A stretch of 64,000 bases of DNA, taken from contig NC_051090.1 in the NCBI RefSeq assembly GCF_901709675.1, positions 7,459,842-7,523,841 on the forward strand, read 5' to 3'. Below, one piece after another: positions 1 through 12,500 of the stretch. The notes under the pieces are model-generated. The model worked only from the letters and a program-made list of their open reading frames with translations. It was not told the DNA's origin and searched no databases. The position numbers were made by a program, and so were the translations under genes. The DNA is from Syngnathus acus (taxonomy: Eukaryota > Chordata > Actinopteri > Syngnathiformes > Syngnathidae). Within the stretch, counting starts at the first letter, position 1; each line of letters starts with the position of its first letter.

Positions 1-1254
1 GGTTTTCCTCTCATCTTTTCTTCAATTTTGGAGAGACATGCAGTTCTTGCTAAAGTCACCGTTGAGCCATATTTGCTCTACTTGATGATGACTGTCGTGA
101 CTGTGTTCCATCGAGTATTGCTTGGGAAGTTCTTCTGTACCCACTTCCTGAATTATACCTTTGAACAGAGAGAGGTCTGTTGCAGAGGAAGATTTTTGTG
201 GACTTGGTGAATATATTGTGTGATAAGATGTGAGGGAAATGGTGCAGCTCAACTTTATTTGGGGTTCATAGACTTTCAATGGTAATGGATGTGTATTGAT
301 GAATGCTGAATTGAACATGACTTTGGTTGTGAATGGATAATTCACAGTTATCAGAGGGTGTGCACACTTCTGCAAACACATAAGTTATGTTGTTTGTATT
401 TATTTCCCTCTCTAATGGACTAAATTTTTTGAATTGAGTGCTACAGGTCATAGACCACAATGGGGGTAAGCATTTTGAACTGATTTTTCTTGATCTCATT
501 TCTTCATATCGCAATAACTTGGAATTTGAATAGAGTTGTGTATACTTTTTGTGTCCACTGTTGTGGTATCAACATAAAGGTCCGAGCTGAAATTGCCCAA
601 AACTTACTGTGCATTTGATATACAATGGCCCAACATCATGCGTGATAGTGTCTCAAAATCCAGGTTTTTGTGTAAACCACTGTTTGCCTGAGAACTTTAG
701 CTAAATTCTGAATTGATGAAACTCAAGGCCATTAAAATTTGGAGGTTCCACTGTAGTCCACAAGCGGGCTACCACAAGAAGTTTACAACTCGATGCCACA
801 AAACAAAGTACCGTATTTTCCGGTCTATAAGGCGCACCTAAAAACCGAAACTTTTCTCAAAAGCCGACAGTGCGCCTTATAGTCCGGTGCGCCTTATATA
901 TGGACCAAATTCCTAAATTTAAACTGGCCCGAAGCATTGTGTCATGAAATCAATCATAAGTGGCCCGCTGAAGACTATGAATCATGAATCAAAAAGACTA
1001 TGGATCATTATTTTGTGATTATAAAGTAATTTGTTACGTCTGAAGTTGAAATAAAAAAGATAAAATGGAGAATGATTTGATTTGGATTAAAAATCTGACA
1101 TGATGCATTAATGGTGCGCCTTATAGTCCGGTGCGCCTTATATAAGGACAACGTTTTAAAATGGGCCATTCATTGAAGGTGCGCCTTATAGTCCGGTGCG
1201 CCTTATAGTCCGGAAAATACGGTAGCTAGGATTTGGATCGTGTCTGTTATTTAC
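1..1254 (-). other. adgrl2: adgrl2 intron after the microexon (5' part only)
   Basis: This is the intron between the microexon and the olfactomedin-domain exon, which is not in the window. I searched the minus strand for the expected continuation (VFVCPG, GAWCKDPLQ) and found nothing. The only structured element is the short inverted-repeat transposon at 809-1224. Positions 1-808 show nothing else recognisable; the frames there are short and unlike any family. Confidence 0.7.
809..1224. mobile_element. Short non-autonomous DNA transposon (MITE) with terminal inverted repeats
   Basis: The left end reads TACCGTATTTTCCGGTCTAT and the right end is its near-perfect inverse, ...CCGGAAAATACGGTA, so the 416-bp element has terminal inverted repeats and a TA at each end that could be a target duplication. 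Inside, the unit gtgcgccttatagtccg recurs near 869, 1112 and 1178, so the ends are followed by subterminal repeats. There is no coding capacity. Its right edge lies 30 nt downstream of the microexon donor (1254). I cannot assign the superfamily; TA ends would suit a Tc1/mariner-type source. Confidence 0.8.
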
Positions 1255-1269
1255 CTTTTTGCTCCACTT
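1255..1269 (-). CDS. adgrl2: adgrl2 15-nt microexon (KVEQK insert)
   Basis: The minus strand reads tag|AAGTGGAGCAAAAAG|gtaaat. Joined to the final A of the preceding exon it gives AAA GTG GAG CAA AAA G, that is K-V-E-Q-K plus one base. This is the five-residue insert known in latrophilins between the lectin and olfactomedin domains (splice site A), reported to weaken teneurin binding in latrophilin-1. Upstream there is a branchpoint-like ttaat and a long pyrimidine tract (about 1323-1284, ctcttttttcctcccc and onward), then a UGC motif at 1281-1279 close to the acceptor, typical of SRRM4-dependent neural microexons. The exon preserves frame whether included (PYKVEQKV) or skipped. It is far too short for ORF-based detection. 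Recognition rests on exact sequence, phase and splice signals. Confidence 0.87.
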
Positions 1270-4200
1270 CTATTTTAGGCATTGGAAGAGAGAATGAAAA
1301 GGATGGGAGGGGAGGAAAAAAGAGATTAATATGTATTTTCCATCGCTACGGTTACACAAAGAGACACAACTGACATATGGATCAGGATGGGTTGACCTAA
1401 TTTGAGACAACATTGAAGTCATCTGTTGCCATGGTCCTGTTGAAGGTAAAGATCACTGTACAGCACTGTACATAATTCATGAAGACGTACAAATCAGAAC
1501 AGTGTTGGGTGGATTACTGCTGAAATGTGCAGTTTTTCATGCCCGTATCTTGATAGCAGTTAAGCATGTTCAATTTCAATAGTCTTGTCTGAACTGAAAA
1601 TGTAAGCCAAATATTTTATGTAAATGTTGCATCAACTGAATATTAAATTAAAGAAAAAAAGAGTTATTGTCATATTTGTTCAAATAGTCATTATGTCTTA
1701 ACTGTAGTACATGCCGAATATATTTGAGACAATTATGATCAATTTCTGGCCCAGTCGTGTGCCTCTAATGTGATATCCAACTAATCTTAGAGGAAAGACG
1801 AACAGGTGATCACTGTTAACAACTATGACAATTGTTTTGTTTATTTTGTTTTGTTTTAATTGTGAACGTTCCTTTTAATTGCAATCCAGTAATGTGCATA
1901 ACTGTGCTAGGGTAGACCAAATAATTGTTAATTACGTGTCTGCAGACATTTTAAAAACAAGAAAATAAATCCACCTAGCAGTTACGTTTTGATGAAAAGA
2001 AAAAAAACAGTTGTCACAAATGAACACAAATATACACTGATGGCACCATCATTTTTCATAATAATAGAAAATACGTCTTCAAATGTGCAAAACATTTTTA
2101 GCCCATTATCATATGTGTTCTTGTGTCCCCAGTCGCTACAATAACTATGTGCTGGTATTACCTTTTAACTGTATCAATAAGAATCAAATATCAAAAGGAT
2201 ATTATGTAACAGATAGCAAGTGCTCGTTGATATTATATATTTCTCAAAAAGACTTGAAAGTCTAGGTCAGACTGCAATTATTTAGATTTTAGTTTGTAAA
2301 AACAGCAATGTGATGTTACGTCTGGACATTTGACTAGTTATTATTATAATTAATCTGCCTATTGAAAAGAGGCATTGCTGTTGATGTTGCATGGATATAG
2401 TAACAGTTGGCATCATGATATTCTTAAGAATATGCTGGCCAGGATCCGTCATTATTCAGAGGAAAATAGCGGTTCATATTCAAACTAGTTCATTAAGTGC
2501 ACTCCATTTTGCCTAATTTGCTAATTTGCAACTAATCAACAATTTGTTCCACATAAAAATTACAGACTGGTCAATTAATTGATTATTACATCTGTCCCAA
2601 ATAGCAATCTTTTTGATTGAGTAAAAAACAGGAATGAAAATGGTGGAATTAGATTTAAAAAAAAACAAACTCAAACATTAAATTCCTCAATGTAAAATTT
2701 GGCAAAGACTGCTAGATAGTACTAAAAATTGTGGCAACATTGCTGTGTATTGCTTGTTTATAAAATATAAATTCTTCATTGCTTAGGAGTAACACAACAT
2801 TCAGATCTTCTGACTGTCTGCTGTATGCACACTTGCTCCATTTTTGCTCCTCTTATTTATTATGTTATTTGTTTATTTATTATTTATTCATCACTCTTGT
2901 TTATTCATTGTTTGTGCCTTCTTGTTTTTATTTTTTGTGTTGTTTACTTGTATGTATGTTGTGTACTATGTCTTGTCACCGTGGGATTGTGGGAACGTAA
3001 TTTCGATTTCTTTGTGTGTCTTGGCATGTGAAGAAATTGACAATAAAGCAGACTTTGACTATGACTTTTTGACTTTAAATACTCTGTAGTGTTGAGAAAT
3101 TTAATGTTAATCCAATTAAAATTTAATTGAAATGGAATATAATAGGAATTTCTTATCACTGCTTATTTAGTCTGACGTAGACTTCAGGATACCAACAGTT
3201 TATCAACTCATATTGGCAAATGCTCTTTGCATCAAAATATGAAGCTGTAGGGAAGTCTGCAATTCCATCACATTCTCATATTTTGACTAAAGAATAGTTT
3301 ATTTTGGAAGGTGATATATTTCTTACCCCGCACTTCATATTTTGACAATTGCAGATCATAACCAAGAACGTATATAGTGGGAAGCAATGCAAAGAAAACA
3401 ACAATGACAATAAATTGTAAGAAGTCTCTTCAGCCACATCAAACTAGATTAGAAGAAGACACTAAAATCTGCAAAGCAAAGTAGATACATGACAGGAAAG
3501 CTGACAAGGTTAGTCTGAAATATAGTGAGGAAATAACAAATCAGTGTGATCAAAAATCAGCAGATGAAAAGTGGGGCTCTGGTAGCCATGGAGATTCCCT
3601 GCGGATTGCACAAGGGAAGGGAAGACAGTCAGTTAACTTTTCCTGAAGCAACAGTTCAAAACGAGGTACTCCCCTCCCACAACGAGCCCTCAACCGTTTC
3701 CACTAGCCACTGAAATAGTAAGAGTTATTTTTCCATATATCAAATACAGTCACATGATCGTAAAAAAAAACTTGCTTGAGTGTGAATTTAAATGTGTTAG
3801 ACTATCTTTACTGGAATAATGAAAAAAATGTTTCATTTATATCACTTGGCTGGTAACTCTCAATAAAATATGTGGTATTTAGCAAATGACACCAAACAAT
3901 GTTTTTTAACGTTGAACATCACAAATGTCTATACTAGTGTCACTTTTGTCATTTCAAAATTGCATGCAAAGTTCACGACTATTAAAGATTTACCTATGTT
4001 TTAAGTGGTCTGACTCAAGCAAGTATTAGAGCCAAATGAGAGAGTGACTCAGTGCCAGGTGAAGTAAAAATGTACAGAGGCAAATGTTTCCTTGGCTGGA
4101 AGCTAATGTTGCTAATGACAGCACGCCATTGAAGAAAAAAAAAAAAACATAAAGCCAAAATGATGAAATGATGGAAATGTGCTGGAAAGGCCACTTGCAC

Positions 4201-6433
4201 ATAAGCGAAAATCCTCAAATTGCTTGTGTGATCATGCAAATTTTCTATTCATGAGTCTCTGATTCAGTTGGTCACAAAACTAAAAACAAACATTTCCAAC
4301 ATTGTACGGACCAAATTTTCATTGGAAAAAGCTTTTGAGGGACCATTAGGTCTACATCAGAAATGAGGACACTGTCTGCAGGCCCGTCGTTGATCAGCTT
4401 AATGGGGATTTAATATGTTGTCTTGTAAATCAACTTCTCCAGTCTTGTATCCCAGCAAATCCGGGGAACCCTAAGCCTCTGAGCCACTGTAATGTTTTAA
4501 TCACAAATCTCGATATTTGGCATGTGATCTGACTTGTCTGCAAACAGCACAAGACTGCATGCTGTTAGATCCCTCCTATGCCACTGTTATAGTAAATTTG
4601 ACTCAGTCTAAGATTTAAATGCGGCAAAAAATACTAAAAGAAATACTAATCTAATGCAGAAAAAACATTAAACAAAAGTCTTCACCTTACTTGACAAGAA
4701 AAGGAAATGGAAAATCCAACACTATTCAATTGAGAGTGCCTTAATGTTATTTGTTCGACCTTAGAGGTTCCACTCCAATGTTTTTCAGGATTCGTGAACT
4801 GATTGAGGGAATTCTCTCCGTTGGGGGCCAATCAGAAAGACAAGTACAAAAATGTGTGTATGTATGTCTGTGTGTACAATACTTGGGAAACAAGGATAGG
4901 TTTGAGGAGAGCAACAAAACATTTCACATTTTACAAAACACAAGTCGGACTTGAGAGGGAAACGTTGGGCTTGTGCGGGCAGGTTGTGGTGGTCACACTG
5001 GGAGTACACTAAAGACTTACCAGGACAGTTGCGATAGGACACATTCTGTGTTCTTGCTCCTATTCTGGGTGGGCATGGACCTTTTGAGAGGCAAAAACAT
5101 GGTGCTACAAACATGCACAAACTGAAACTGCTAAGAATGAAATGTCTCCTCTTTTGTTGGTTCTATTAAATACTGTAGCCCTTGGTCATCGAAGCAAGAA
5201 AGAGGCTTAAGTTAGCAGTGGGCGAAGGAGAGTGCGCCTTCGGGCAAATCCCTCTGTTTCATCTGCCTAAGGTGGCACAAGACGATCTATGTAGTAGTGA
5301 GGTGGGCGACTAACACTAAAGATGTGAAACAGACCATTTTTTTTAACAACTTCATCCGAATACTCATTATTGGTGACTCTTTTTAACAACAAGCTCTTCA
5401 AGCTTTGGAGAGGTTGACCTTTAGGTTGTCAAGGTGTAGGCCACCTAATGATGTTCAACAGTGCAATGTGAATTCACACTAATGAGTATCTTAGCCAGGT
5501 ATACTGACACAAATGAACAATGCTAACCTTTTAGGATAAGGAGATATTTACATTGTGGCATGTATTTCCATTATCCTTTCATACAAAAATGAATGATGGG
5601 AGGAATGAGGAGTCACCAAATATCATCTTCCCATAATTTCCCCTCCAATTATTCCAGTTCCACCTGATTGTCTGGCAATTCATGTAAATCTCTGTCGTTA
5701 ATCAGGTTATAAAGGTTACTTGGGGGAATATTCTTCACAAACTGCAAATGAACATGGCAGCTCAAAGGACAAAAGGGGATTTTTAATGCAAAGGGCAATC
5801 TGAATTTTGTTTGGGATATGAATGGCAATGAATATTTTACAACTCAGGAGAAGACTAAATGCTGACAATATCTTCTCGTCGGAAAGATTATCTTGCTGAC
5901 TTATGAGTGCAGCCGTTCTGCTCGCTTACATAATGGAACATCTGTTAGCATGCCTCCACACCTGTTTTATTGACGTGTATGAAGCCATCAAGGTGAGCTG
6001 CGCTTTTGCCTGACAGACTTCTCCACGCTAGAGTAATGAAACACTCTCTTGCCATTATGGAGAGTCAGCATGACTTCCTCCACCTTCCCCTCTGTTCTGC
6101 TAACTCATAACCCGGCTCGTTGGACTGCTGAAAACACGGTGACCACATCAATAATACAGGCGAGTACAGAAGAGACCCAGCATGTCTTACAGGTCATACA
6201 TCATGAAAAGTTCATTGCGTGACACGGATGGAAGACGAGACAGAGGAAAAGGGCGCTGAAAGGTGTTGCAGACAAAGAGAGCAGACAATAAGGACAAGGT
6301 TGGAGCAGGAAATGGGACGATGATGTGTCACGATGTGAGAGAAACTATAAGGACAGAAGCACTGGGGTGACGGTGGGGTTGGAGGGTGACTTTTCAATTC
6401 ATGAACGTGGGGTGAGAGCGGGGTTATACTTAC
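1270..6433 (-). other. adgrl2: adgrl2 intron between the second lectin exon and the microexon
   Basis: This 5.2-kb AT-rich intron is bounded by the gtaagt donor at 6433 and the tag acceptor at 1271-1270. It contains the 3' end of a non-LTR retrotransposon at about 2788-3081. The rest holds short A/T runs and no recognisable gene or RNA. Confidence 0.8.
2788..3081 (+). mobile_element. 3' end of a non-LTR (LINE) retrotransposon
   Basis: The stretch ends in gaagaaattgacaataaagc, which contains a polyadenylation-like AATAAA, followed by imperfect repeats of gactttgactatgacttttt. That repeating tail, preceded by a T-rich 3' UTR-like region and tcttgtcaccgtgggat, is typical of 5'-truncated LINE copies in fish genomes (an L2- or CR1-like family, from memory). 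No reverse transcriptase sequence is present. The 5' boundary is uncertain. Confidence 0.5.
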
Positions 6434-6543
6434 TGTAGGGCACACACTCATACTGGACCTCCAGATACTTGTATGTCCCCGGACAGGGGTCCGGGAAGAC
6501 ATCTGAACCCGTAATCACGATACACTGGGTCCGATTGTTGCAT
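6434..6543 (-). CDS. adgrl2: adgrl2 exon: second part of the SUEL/Gal-lectin domain
   Basis: This 110-bp exon runs from acceptor gtcttcacag (AG at 6545-6544) to donor ctaca|gtaagt (GT at 6433-6432). With the incoming AG it completes R93 and then encodes 36 residues beginning [20 protein letters not shown] and ending EVQYECVPY. It supplies cysteines 94, 100, 113 and 126, completing the eight-cysteine lectin fold, and has one N-glycosylation sequon (N96-R-T). CIV-TGSDVF is the ADGRL2 form; ADGRL1 has CVVVAGSDAF and ADGRL3 has CAVVAGPDVF, as I recall them. The last base A is the first base of the next codon, so skipping or using the 15-nt microexon changes that codon without breaking the frame. 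Confidence 0.97.
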
Positions 6544-9500
6544 CTGTGAAGACAAATATAGCAAGGATTAAGCCGCAAGTTGTGCATTTTAAACGATAAT
6601 AGGCATAAAATGTTCTGTCACATATATCGTGCTGCCTCTGTTCCACATATTTCTGTATTATTTTTATTGTATTGAGAAAGTATCTTAACAGAACCGGGTT
6701 TTGGTAGAAGTTAGTCACTTTGTAGACTATTAATTGAGTAAATATCAAAATATTTGAAATTTGAGGTACTGAATAATCAAAAATAATTTTAGATTAAATG
6801 TACTAGTATTGGAAGTGAAATTATTCCCAAAAACTGAGTGGATTGAACTGGTTTTATTTATTCGTTTTAAACGTATTTTCTTCGGTTTAGTTAACTCAAG
6901 TGGTGTACAGTGGTTAAAGATCTGCAGGTTGGCTCAAGAATGAAGTAAATCTGGCCATCACATGACGCTGGCGTCTACTTGCCTCGAGTCAGACAGAGTG
7001 CAAGGGAGAGCAAGAGCGAGAGAGACTTTAGTTAAGACATCTGAGGAAATTACAAAAATAAAACGTCTCTAAACTACATTCCAGACAGTCAATAACATGG
7101 TGATTGAAAGCGTAATATTGTGTGGGACAAGATCATGTGTGTATGTCTGGTATATACTAAATTTCCAGTTTTTTGTAGCAGGGAAAATGATGATAATTGC
7201 ATCAATACCCCAAGCAAGTCATCTTTGGTACTGAGGGGATGCAAAATTCTATTGACCAAGTGAACATTCCAATCAATAATTGTGTTCTGCTGATTTAGCA
7301 GGGACATAGATAACAGTTGTGTCTTTCCCAGCACATCAATGAAAAGTCTATTATAGCTTGCCTTGTATTGTGTTTTCCTCCATTTTTTCCCAAGCTGCTG
7401 CCGCATCATTGCTCTGTGTCCAAATGTTATTAATATAATATTAGGGAGTGTATTGGAACAGAGGTGAGTTGGTTACAGTTAAAGGCACTGGGGATACAGG
7501 AGAAGAGTTTTGGCTTCTCACTGAATGCATTTTTACAGAAACTCACGAGCGCGTTGCGGTAAACAACCTTAAGGGCGCAAGTCGGCTTTTATTGACGGGG
7601 AAAGAATGATATTTTTATGTTTTTTTTAATAAATTAAATTATGGGTTTTTGTTTCACAGCTTTTTCACACCCTCCTGTTCTTATTTCTGACAGAAAAAAT
7701 GTAATGTACCTATTGTTATTCTGCAGGGAATTACAAGATATATTATTACAGTATTTCTTTAGCCTAGGTTTGTGTATGTATATCCCTTTCACTTCATTAC
7801 TTTGGTACTAGATCACATCTCTAACTTTTATTATTGTTTTGTAGGGAAATGAGCAAGCGTGTTTCATGAATTCATATCATCCTCAATCTATTGAAAAAAA
7901 AAGGTACGTAAAATGCCACAACTCTGCTGGCACTTGCTATATAGTATAAATTATATGGTCAGTTTCATGATTCTGCCAGTTTTACTCATGCATAAGCATA
8001 TCATACAGGAGCAATGTGAATTACGGTGTTTATCTAGTGCATTCCAATGGGAGCAGGAAAATGCATATTTAGTTTACATTTGGCTCATGAAACAGAATGA
8101 TACCAAAAATAAAAATGGTGACACTAATGAGCCTTGCCGACATTCCAGAGCTATGTGTGTTAAACAAGAGGATGGTTGGAGGTGGGTTGGGGGGGAGTTG
8201 GTGGGCGACATTTCCCATTTCTTGTGAAACAATGTTGATGTAAGTGTTGATAGGTTTCTGATGTATTGGCCTCATTTTGGAGCTGTGGAGCCAGGCGCCC
8301 TGATCTATGGGAGTGAGGGACCAAGCTTGTCTCATCTGTGGAAATCTTGGGCTTCTCCTGAGACCAATTGAATAAGGCTTAATGACTTCTTCCAGCATAG
8401 TCTTGGGCCTCCATTTGAGATTACGCATGTAATTGAAATTCTTAGCATAAAAAGTTCAGTATTTCATCCTGCCAGGGCACAGGTCTCAGAGTGCACTGGA
8501 ATTAAATACATGTACAATATGATTTCTGTGAGTCTCTTTTGATCATCTGAGGCTATATACTAATTAATGATGTGCATAATGAATAAAAGGAAAGACAGTG
8601 CTATTTATTTTTAATTAATAATTGTGTGTTCTTCTGGCAAAATACTACAGCTATTTAATAATGGTGAAGCTAAGAATGACGTATAGTTGGTCTTTTTTCT
8701 GCCTTGTACTTACTTGAATTCTTATAAAATAAGCCCTCAGAGACGTACTAACATGCCATTATTTTTACTCTACGTTTTTATTTTAGTGTATCCCTCATTC
8801 TATATTGCATTGGCTTTTTTTTATTTCTAAAATTACTACAATATTCCTTTCATTCAACACTGTACCAATTTCTTGTTTGCATCGTCATCACCGTAGCATG
8901 AGTCTTGTTTTATGTAGCACAAATGTAAACATGAAATGAGAAAACTAATCTTAAATGTGCAACTGTTAAAAAAAATCCTTTCTTAAAAATGCAACCCAAA
9001 TGGGCACTTCATGGCACAATGTAATGCCGTTCATTTGATTCATCTGGTACTTCTCATGTGAGGCAGATATTTTAGATACAGATAAGACGCACTTTAATCG
9101 GTGAATCTCAGATGAGTTTCTTCCCCCTGCTCAATTTTCCATCCCTCAAAAGTCTATAATATCCTAAGACGCCATTTGGAGGTCATGAAGAAAGCAGTCA
9201 TGAATAAAAATTAAAAAAGAACAACATTGCATTGCAGCAATATGAGAGAGGGTTTTAAGTGAGGGTATTATAACAGAAAATGGAAGAGTGAACTTCCTAG
9301 TGCTCCCAGTATGAATTTCAATCAAATTAGCGTCTGTTCAACTCAAAGTGACCTGTCTCGCTTCATTTTTAACTGTAATGCTGATGAGGTTCACGGCATA
9401 ATTATCAAAGCAGAGATCTCTCTCAAGGGGCTGGCCTGTTGATTGTAGGCAGGCCACTGAAAAATAAAATCATTTGTAGGAGCACAGAATGGAAAAAAAA

Positions 9501-12500
9501 AAAAAAACAACACACAATTATTAACAGGATGCAAAATACCTACTTGCCTAGCTTACAACCGTCAACAGTATATGGTTAGACTATTTTCTAAAAGGGTGAC
9601 CCAATAATATTGCACCAAACAGCCAATTAGAATTTAACAATTAGCCTCCTGCTTTCAACATAGGTCTGAGGTGATATCGGGCTAAAGCATTTCACAAACA
9701 CGTAACTCCTGTCATGTGCTTGTGTTTATGTGCTGGGACTATTAGTTTTCATTTTTCAATATTGAGCACATAGGTGATTTATTTTATGGGTAATAGATGT
9801 TTACCCACAAAGAAACCCTGGCGAAGGAGCAGGGGCAGGTTCACGACCCGTGGACTTGCGCACGGCTCTCTGCAATAGCCCGGCTGCATGTGGATCTTTA
9901 TGAAATGTTTATCTGCTGTGCTTTGAATAAAACTCGCCGTGCATACGCGAGAGACGCTGTGCTGTCAGGCGGCAACAATGGAGCTCCTCAGAGGGCCGTG
10001 CAAGCACCACTGTCACTGATATAAATAGAGTGAACACTATCATTTTTGCTCCTCAACTGCCTTACAAAGATTGACAAGGGTAAGAAAACATTGATGATTA
10101 CACCTTTGATTTGCCGTGTGACATTTCTCACCCCCTAATGTGAACGTTTGTATTTATATAACATCCCATCATCAAAAGGCAAATGTTTCATTGTTGAATG
10201 TTCCTTATCGTTTTAATTATTAATGATTTTTATGTCAACTCCAGGACGTATTGGTCTGATGAGTTTTACCTCATCTATTAGAAAGCTATCAACATTGATC
10301 ATTTATGTGGATGATTCACTCCATGCAAAAAACGATGACGTGCTGGCATGGCGCGTCTGGACCGTGTTACAGTGTAGTAATCAATGCCCTTGCTATTGAA
10401 TACTTGCAATGAAGCTCATTAGTTAAAAACATCACTCAATGGAAGCCACTTATTAGTATTGTATTTCATCAGATATTTTAGCGTCGACCACCAAATACCA
10501 AAAGGACGATGGTTTTCCTAAAATATCCAGAGATATTCATAAAATATTCACAAAGTTCAGTTCCTTCTGTCTATTGTGTGGCAAGAATCTTTTAATACTA
10601 TGCAGAACTGTCAAATTTACACATCTGTAAATGTTTTCATCTGCGGAACCATTTAGAGACACTTAAGACATCTTCCCATTTCTTATGGGAACCTTTCCTG
10701 CCCTAATTGTGTTCCTCGTCATTTGATTAGAGGTGATTAGATTTCTCCATCATCCTTGTACTGGGATTGTTATAAAAAGTTGGAGGGCAAGATCTTTCAA
10801 AAGAACCAGTGGGATTTAATAAAGACTTGCCTTTAGGCTTTGTTCACACTAATCAGGTTTGGTTCACTTTGAAATAAACTCCAGTGTGATTGCTCTGGCA
10901 GTGCAGTTCATTTGGTCAAGTGTGAAAGTGATCATATGAACCCAGGTGGGAAGCATGCAAATGAACTCTTGTCCGTAGGTGGAAAAAAAAAACCATATAA
11001 TTCAAAACACCATTAACTAATGTTTTAAATTTTTAGGGTTTTATCTAAGGTTTATCTCCTATCGGGTACCCGGCAATCAGGAAAAAAAAAAGTTGCAAAT
11101 GGGGTGAGCACTCTCCTCAGTTCAAGGCATTCATCTATTCATGCAAACAATGGAAACAGCTCATTCATTGTTGTGGTATAAAATGCAACTCTTGCTAATG
11201 GACAAGTCCACAGGACTGAGGGGGAGACAAAACAAAATTTGTAATCTTCTACTTGTGAGACATGTCAAGCATCCCCAATGTTTTTTTTTTTTTTTAAGAT
11301 AATGTGATTTTCAATAATGGACGTGTGGTAATGCATGTAGTTTGCATGTGACAAAAGTATGAACGTGAAATGATGAGCATAAGCAGCACTGTCAAAGTTT
11401 CCTCATTAATAAAGCAAGGAAAAGAATTTGGACTTTTACTCACAAACATGGCCATCAGCGGCATCATAAATAATTATTTTTGAATTACTCACACCTACAA
11501 TTTTTTAAAATATTGAATCCATAAATAAAAAAAATATTTAAATAACAATAATCAGATGTAATGCTCAAAGGAAGACGCTTCTTTGCACATTTTCCTATCG
11601 CCATATTAATTATATCAAATGATACCCTAATGCAGCATGTCCAGATTATCAGCCACTCGAGTCCGCTAATTGCTTGCAGGTGAATGTTCTAATTGAGCCG
11701 CAGTAGTCCTAAGGCTATTTTCCATAAATCATTGTGCTCATGAATGCAATATGCCAACCAATAAGAGCGCCAAAATGATTTATCAAATATGACCAAGTCT
11801 CATTCCAGTTCTCCTCACTTACCAAACACGTGGAAACGTGAACAAAGATTTCCACATGGGTGCAAATGTTCTGTTGATTATGCTTGACATTTTAGGTTAT
11901 ATGGCAATCAACTAATAAATCATAATTTAGTTGTGGCTTGTTGCGATATCATGGATTGTTTTAATAACAGTAATTTAATACCATATGTTGGTTTACAACA
12001 AAAAATAATCGAGTGCATAATAGATGATGAAATATCTTGCAAAACCTCAAGAAATGTGATATTGGTAGAATTTTTGTTATTCATTTTTGGGCAATAATTT
12101 GGGGTTCTCTGAACTTCATTTCTGCAGTTTTCAAACAGAGAGTAAACACTGCAATTCTGCAGTGGGACTTAAACACTGAAAATAACTAACATTACTAAGG
12201 CCTCTGGCACTCTCAGGAAGTGCATACAACCTGATCCTTCTTTTAAAGATACAGGCCAAAAATATTTCAACAACGCTGTTCCAATTTTGTTTCACAGGCA
12301 GCTCCTGCTGGGCAGCATTTGTGCTTCAGTTTGTTTTTTTACTTGTCCAAGTGAGGTTGAGCTTTCCGTAATGCGCAGGGGCAAAAGGAGGGAGACAATC
12401 CTCTTTCAAGACAGACAACGCAAGTCAGCTATCTGACTTCATCAAACAGGACTTGACAATAAGCCTCGTGCATACAAGACCTCTGCTGTTTTGTGTCTTC

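Noticed and set aside
22-514. Minus-strand frames of 119 and 82 codons at the window edge, considered as the next adgrl2 exon
   Set aside because: There is no olfactomedin-domain sequence (no VFVCPG or GAWCKDP) and no acceptor in the right phase.
11816-11900. Minus-strand donor-like gtttg|gtaagtgag, considered as a cassette exon of adgrl2
   Set aside because: No pyrimidine-rich acceptor precedes it, and an exon there would not fit a known position in the lectin domain.
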